Source: Rhizophagus clarus | Taxonomy: Eukaryota > Glomeromycota > Glomeromycetes > Glomerales > Glomeraceae | Reading direction: 5' to 3' | NCBI GenBank assembly: GCA_015698045.1 | Contig: BLAL01000009.1 | Span: forward strand, 248,001 to 312,000 | Length of the DNA: 64,000 nucleotides | Part shown: in pieces, positions 58,371 to 64,000 of the stretch | Position numbering within the stretch: the stretch's first letter is position 1 | Layout of the letters: each line of letters starts with the position of its first letter | Translations under genes and position numbers: made by a program | The notes under the pieces: generated by a model | Seen by the model: only the letters and a program-made list of their open reading frames with translations | Databases searched by the model: none | What the model was told of the DNA's origin: nothing

Positions 58371-59070
58371 AGTTACCAATAAACAATATATGAACAAAAT
58401 CACCCTTCCTTTAGGTGCGTAAAGATCGATTTCAATTTCAAGGGGGTTAATTAATGAGAAAGTACAGTACCTTAAAAATCAATTTTTTTAAAAATTTTTT
58501 TATCATTCTGAGATTTGAGGAAACGCAAAGTGGCTAATTTGGTTAAATTCTGAAATTTTTTCAAAAAAATTTGGGTACACAACTTTTATGCATTATTACA
58601 CATAACTTTGAATCAAAGAATTAGAAAAAATGTTATTATTATTTTCTTAAATATACTTCTCTTGTTTTTTATAAACAATTAATATATTAAGTGTGTCATA
58701 TTTTATCTGTTTTAAATAATGATTAGGCCAAGTAAATAAAATTTTTCGTTTCTCATAAAAAAAAATTCCTAAATTAGACCTGGCCGTCCAGAAAAAAAAA
58801 TTAATTTAAAAAAAAATTTAGCAAATCTTTAAATGTTGATTGGTCGGTTAAAAAAAAAAATTTTTTTTTTCCACCCGGCGACCCGGGCAAAAAATTTATA
58901 AACAATTTTCTTTTACCCCTTAAATTACCCCTTAAATTATGATTGGACAAAACGTAAAAACTTCAATTTTTTTTTTTTCAGTTTTTTTTTAATGAAAATT
59001 TATTGTTCTTTTTTGTTAAATAAAGGGTTCTTTTAATAAAAATTTATAGTTTCTTTTCTATATATCAAAA
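58371..59070 (+). other. 5' flank of the decayed transposon gene
   Basis: It contains unusually GC-rich islets for this window (ACCTGGCCGTCCAG near 58779, CCACCCGGCGACCCGGGC near 58871) between long A and T runs. A conserved non-coding 5' part of the mobile element is a plausible reading. Confidence 0.35.
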
Positions 59071-62000
59071 ATGCCTTCTGTAAGTGTAAAAGTTGTATTA
59101 AGTGACAGAAAAGAAATACTTAAATGGTAAATTCATCCTGTTATTGGAAATCCTTTCAGAAGAATTTTTTGATGTTAATATCCAGTGTAAACTTAGAAAT
59201 TGCACAAAATTTTGGAAATTTTTTTTATTTGAGCTGCAAATTTCAGAGGATTACCAACTATCTTTACAAAAAGAAAAAGATGCATTTGAGATACTTGTCT
59301 CTAATTCTACCCAACTATTTTTACCTTCTTTCAAATTATCAAAAAAACCAAATAGAAAGGATTTATTATACTAGGATATAGTAGAATGGATAAAAAAAAA
59401 TGGAGGAGATTGGAAAGGAAAGATTGTCACAGAATTAATAGAAAAATCTTTTATAAATGATTTATTAAATGCTATATGGTATGTAAACATATGTGACATT
59501 GAAAAAATGAAAAGAAAAGCAATTCATTCTCCTAAAGAAGAAGAATTTTTTAATAGATCAGACCTATCAAGCTATAAGAATTCTAGATCACAATTTGATA
59601 GTGATTGTTTAAATCGACATGCAAACTTACTTTTTGGATATCTGAACATACTATAGATAGATAAATCGCAATTTATGTGAGTTTATTCTATTATAGAAAA
59701 ATTTGCCAAATATTTAGCCAAATATTATATTTATTTGAATGCACAAAATATTAAAATCAGTAAAAATTACCAATTGGAAATTCCAGTTAAATCAATAAAA
59801 GATTTGATTAGCATCAAGATTTATGATGCTACACATTTTTTTTTCAAATTTTTATGCTAAATATAATTATAATAGTTTAAATAATAAACTATCCATATTA
59901 TCTTACTGAAAAATATTAAATATTAAACCATTTATGCCTTTAGAACTAAAGTAAATATAGAAACTGAAACTATTAAATTTAAAAAATTAAGATACAATTA
60001 ATATTAATAAGTATTAATAATTTATTTATTTAGCAAAAAATATGGATTTATTCAGAATATACCTGATAATATTTACTCTAAATTTTTTGGTAATAATGCA
60101 TTTCACGCATATTTCTATAATATATTAATAAAAATCTAGATAAAAAAGAAATAACAAGTAAATCTTATGTAATTTGTGATTGTTTAAAAATGTGTAATGG
60201 CAATTTATCACACTTGATTTATGCATACACAATTTAAGAATAAGGCTGATTTAGTATTAAAAATGCTAATAAAAAATCATTAAGTTTGTATTTTATATCA
60301 AGAATTAACTGGTGATTCTAATGCAACTAGTAATATGAATGAAAAGCAAATTATATTACGTACAAAACAGCTATTTGTTAATAAAGATGATAAAATGATA
60401 ATTGATTTACATAATTTTAATAAAGGTAGGCCTAAACAAATTTTCAAATTTTAGAAGTATATTAAACAATACCTTGAGATCATGTAGTAGTTGATGATAG
60501 ATGACATGGTACAATTATATTATATTTAGTACATGTCATATCAGTATAAGATTTAATTACTCAAGTTAAAAAGATTTATTCTCCTAGTACCTTAATTCCA
60601 TCAAAATAATGGTTAAAAATGCAATTTTCTCTCAATAATAAAGCTGTAAAGGTGTCAGAATATTATACTGGAAAATTGGGTATTAAATATATAGTTCAAA
60701 CATGTTAATTACATATTGATCATCCTGATTTTTATTATATATCAGCATTATTCCAATATGAAAAAGAGATGGCAGTTAAATATAAAGAATATTTAAACTT
60801 GGTTTTCTTGGGTAATAAACATCAATGTAAAGTTGGTGAGTTAAATCATTCAGTAGCTGCTGTAAAATGAAGAAAATCTGTAATTGTTGCTAAAAGAACA
60901 ATATTTGCTATCACAGATCATGACTTTATTAAATATGGACTTATTCTAAGTATTATATTGCATACAGACATACCAGAGTCAATAAATGAATCATTTTATC
61001 ATGGTACTGTTTATGTAGTTTAAATGAGATATGCTAATGAATTTTATGAAATAATAGATAAAAAAAAATAAATCTTATTTTTTTCTATATATAGATAGTA
61101 GATCAAACAATCAAGTAAAATATATTAAAACACAACTTTTACTTATTAGTTTATTTTTATCATTAGATTAGATTATTTTATAGCAGTACATACACCACGT
61201 GATCATTTCTAAAAAAATCCAGTAAAAAGAATTATGTTTATCTTAAATTTAGAATTGCAGTATGTTGGTCTTATGCATCAAGAAATAAATGCATAATCTG
61301 AAGAAATTATATCACAATATAATAGTAAAAGTGATATTAGGAAAGTAGCAGAAAAGAATTCTAGTTTAAAAGAAAATCTTAAGCAAAGCTTAATTGCCAA
61401 TCTACGTGTAATCAATAGAATTTATATAATAAAATACGGTGCAACATTTATATATAAGCCATGTCAATCATATTTTATATCAAATAAAATGCAACCATAT
61501 TATTATACAATTGTATAATTTAACACCTGTAATATATATTTAAGATCCTAAAAAAAAAATTTTTTTATATAAAGTTTTTTTTTGCAGTTTATAAAGTTTT
61601 ATATATAGAAAACAGAGATTTTATAGTATTTTGCTTCTATAGTATAAATGATTTCTACCTCTTAAATTTTTTTTTGACGCTTATAAAATCTTTTTTGATT
61701 ATTATTTCTGTCAACTATTATATTTTTAATAACACTACACACTACTATACCTCCTTTTCTTTCACAAATATATTCAGTTTGTAAAAATATGAATATAATA
61801 AAATATATAAATAATAAAGGACTTTTATTATATTTTAACGTAATTTCAAAATAAGAATAATTATCTAAAGTTTTTTCCCTAAAAAATAATAAACAAGTCA
61901 TATAAATATAACTATATTAATGAAGTTCTGACATAATAGTATCAGTTGTAATAAGTTTTTTTGGAGTTATGTATGTATTTGATGTTGTTGTCTCTTAAAG

Positions 62001-63290
62001 AAACAGAGATTTCAAATGGCATTTTTTTTATTAATTAATATATCATCATATTTTACTATATAAATTCTATTGATCATATGCAGATTGGCAATTAAATTCT
62101 ACAATTATTTTATTAAATAAGATATTTCAACAATTACAATTAAAAGATAAAAATTTTGAAACCTTCAAATCTGCATCAGATTTAAACATAGATATACTGT
62201 ATTATAGAATATGATTTACACATTAGATTCTACAATCACTAAAGATGATAAAAGTTGAACAAATATAAAAAATAAAGTAATCATATCAAAAAAAAATTTT
62301 TTTTACATGTATATATTATTGATTAATATATTAATAAAATTAATTAATTATTTTTATTACTTTATATATAGTCTATAAGTGAATTTTTTAGTTACTGCTA
62401 TCATTCATGTTCCTATTTTTTCTCAATAAAAAAATGTGGTAAAAATGATTGTGAAATATGTTTACTAATCAAAAGTTTATAACATATATTTGATATATTA
62501 AATCATTTACCTGACCCAATTTCAATAAATAATAAACACTATAAGAGTTTTAATGATGTTTATGGTACGAATACTAATGAATCATATTGTCCATTAATAA
62601 AGGTACATAAGGTAAAGTTAGATAAAAAAAATATTTAAAAATGAGATAAGCAAATGCTATAGACAGGAAATAGATAAAAAGCAAAAAATATAGATATGAT
62701 CATAATATGTATAGATTGTAATAAGTTAAGATATCTATATACTTCCAAGAAACTTACAGATGATAACAAAAAAATTTTAACATTATATTTTGATACAATA
62801 TGTTACATTTGTAATATTACTTTTAATAATTACTATGATAAAATTAAAGGTAATTTTTTTGAAAAATCATCTTGAAAAAAATATATAGAAGTATTGGATG
62901 ATGATGATAATGATATTATTTGGAATCAAATGAAGAGATAGAAGAAGAATTAAATAAAAATTGAATCTTTTTCAAAAAAATACAAATGTTAGTACTAGTA
63001 AGTATGCAGTTGATAATATAAATCAAGAATTGAAAAATGTGTATTTATAAATACTATAATGAAATAAAAAAAACTTATTATTTAGCCAAATTTTTACCCA
63101 TATGTTTTAATTGTGGTTCATCAGAATATATAATGCCTATATCTAAAAAATAATATTCTTATTGTGAAGCATATACTACAGATTCATATGTACTGATTAA
63201 AATTAGTAAAAGACTAAATTTTTTGTCAGATAATACTCAGTTTAGTAAACAAAAAAGAAAAAAGTTAAGAAAAGATTACTGTAGAGTACT
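59071..63290 (+). pseudogene. Decayed DDE-type transposase-like gene with Cys-rich C-terminal part
   Basis: The + strand carries protein fragments in changing frames over 4 kb. Early: GGDWKGKIVTELIEKSFIND and NRHANLLFGYL. Middle: IPSK (then a stop) WLKMQFSLNNKAVKVSEYYT, HIDHPDFYYISALFQYEKEM, NKHQCKVGELNHSVAAVK, and near 61050-61300 DSRSNNQVKY, then AVHTPRDHF, KNPVKRIMFILNLELQYVGL. Late: KKCGKNDCEIC, LNHLPDPISINNKHYKSFND, LAKFLPICFNCGSSEYIMP. From memory the middle resembles repeat-borne proteins with a DDE-like set (VDDKH, TDGGPDH, NPVERIMS). Here the first Asp is Asn and the second region is damaged. At least a dozen stops and several frameshifts are present. 61500-62050 looks unrelated. No superfamily name is claimed. 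Confidence 0.6.
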
Positions 63291-63500
63291 GACTAAACTA
63301 CTCCAGATTTTTTACAAATATACCTTTATATTTGTAAAATATTCAGGTAGTTTAATCAGGGGGGGTAGTTTGATATGAGGGAGGTTGTTTAATCAGATGT
63401 AATATGTAGATCAATATTACATCAATATAAAACTTTATATCTTATTTTCATGTTGTGTTTCACAATTTATTCTTAATTTCAAATGATCATAAGAGAAAAC
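63291..63500. other. Spacer with G7 run and inverted words
   Basis: GTAGAGTACTGACTAAACTA followed by CAGGTAGTTTAATCAGGGGG and GGAGGTTGTTTAATCAGATG words may mark the 3' end of the decayed element. No duplication could be found. Confidence 0.35.
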
Positions 63501-63529
63501 AAAAATCTTAAATGTTCAAGGTTTAAAAA

Positions 63530-64000
63530 AAAGAAGATAATGGTGTGTGCGTGAAAAACTAATGATTTTGTACTTTTTAGACTGTTCAAATAGTGTTTGT
63601 ATAACAGCAAGACATTTTGACATAGAACTAAGTCAAATTCAGGATTGGAGGAGTAAAAGAGATAAGCTTAAATTCTCTGCACCTCATTTATTAAAAATGC
63701 ATGGTGGTAGAAATCCACATTATCCAGAATTAGAACAAGAATTAACAAAGTGGATTATAGATTGCTAGACACAAAGTTTACTAATTACAAGAAATATAGC
63801 AGTAAAAAAGGCTAAAGAACTTGCACAAACTGATGAGTTTCAAAAGAAATATTTGACTATTTCTTCATTCAAATTTTTAAACAAATAGTTAGACTGTTTT
63901 ATGGTTTGTTATGATCTTTCAAATTGTAGAAAATAACAGTTTCTCAACATTTATCAGAAGATTTACTTGAAAAGCAGCAGAATTTTTTGAGTTATATTTT
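63530..64000 (+). pseudogene. pogo/CENP-B-type transposase N-terminal relic, cut by window end
   Basis: The frame 63547-63768 encodes VCITARHFDIELSQIQDWRS, a helix-turn-helix of the psq/CENP-B type, then GGRNPHYPELEQELTKWI, the linker before the second helix-turn-helix. After a stop the frame continues with ITRNIAVKKAKELAQTDEFQ, and after a shift SQHLSEDLLEKQ, where the DDE part should begin beyond 64000. In intact relatives this N-terminal part binds transposon ends. Two or more disabling changes lie within 450 bp. Confidence 0.68.

Noticed and set aside
59127..59159. Possible intron (GTAAAT ... TTTCAG) near the start of the decayed transposase-like gene
   Set aside because: Only 33 nt, too short for splicing; a frameshift or stop is a simpler explanation.
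59102..59381. Two overlapping + strand frames at the start of the decayed element
   Set aside because: Not separate genes. They are alternate frames of one frameshifted pseudogene.
1..64000. CRISPR arrays, rRNA genes, centromeric or telomeric repeats
   Set aside because: None seen. The tandem arrays here have variable long units with splice-like borders, not short direct repeats with unique spacers.

Overview
ORGANISM. The window is very AT-rich eukaryotic nuclear DNA with short GT-AG introns, long homopolymer runs, many DNA-transposon relics, and single-exon or few-exon genes for F-box, BTB-TLDc and ricin-B-type lectin proteins. Together with the style of its degraded repeat genes this points to an arbuscular mycorrhizal fungus (Glomeromycota, Rhizophagus-like). 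That is inference from gene families and composition; no marker gene is present to prove it. LAYOUT. About 1-37 kb is a repeat compartment without a convincing intact gene. About 37-57.6 kb is a gene island with seven credible genes. About 58.4-64 kb is again decayed transposon sequence. REPEAT COMPARTMENT. It holds a CACTA-like element (4553-8443, 3-bp TAA duplication) with a Mutator-like non-autonomous element nested in it (6863-8300, 9-bp duplication). A second, short member of that Mutator-like family lies at 24135-24557. There is a hAT element with a nearly complete but nonsense-riddled transposase (20776-23548), a hAT-type MITE with a perfect 8-bp duplication (18787-19144), a 155-bp MITE with long exact inverted repeats (23891-24045), a Tc1-like relic (29111-30768), a degraded SAM-like-domain gene (about 31180-31960), and long purine-only tracts and minisatellites. 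MAIN UNUSUAL SIGNAL. Across 1-16.3 kb there are several arrays of exon-like tandem units. Each unit carries a polypyrimidine-AG acceptor, a short exon-like core of about 40 to 115 nt, and a GTAAGT/GTATGT-type donor, at a period of about 120-190 bp. Two arrays end in a unit that lacks the donor and runs as an open frame to a stop, as a terminal exon would. A separate run of three micro-exons (43, 39 and 27 nt) on the minus strand keeps one reading frame across two short introns. The arrays occur in inverted pairs, and some lie inside transposon ends. They look like duplicated exons captured or amplified by mobile DNA. GENE ISLAND. It holds an LMBR1-family nine-TM protein (+), a wax-synthase-type membrane acyltransferase (-, convergent with it), two F-box proteins (+ and -) on either side of a spliced small membrane protein (-), a BTB-BACK-TLDc protein (+, one intron), and a single-domain ricin-B-type beta-trefoil protein (-, four exons). 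These are independently transcribed. The F-box and BTB genes fit substrate-receptor roles in ubiquitin ligases. RIGHT END. A decayed DDE-type transposase-like gene with a cysteine-rich C-terminal part (59071-63290) is followed by the start of a pogo/CENP-B-type helix-turn-helix transposase relic running off the window.
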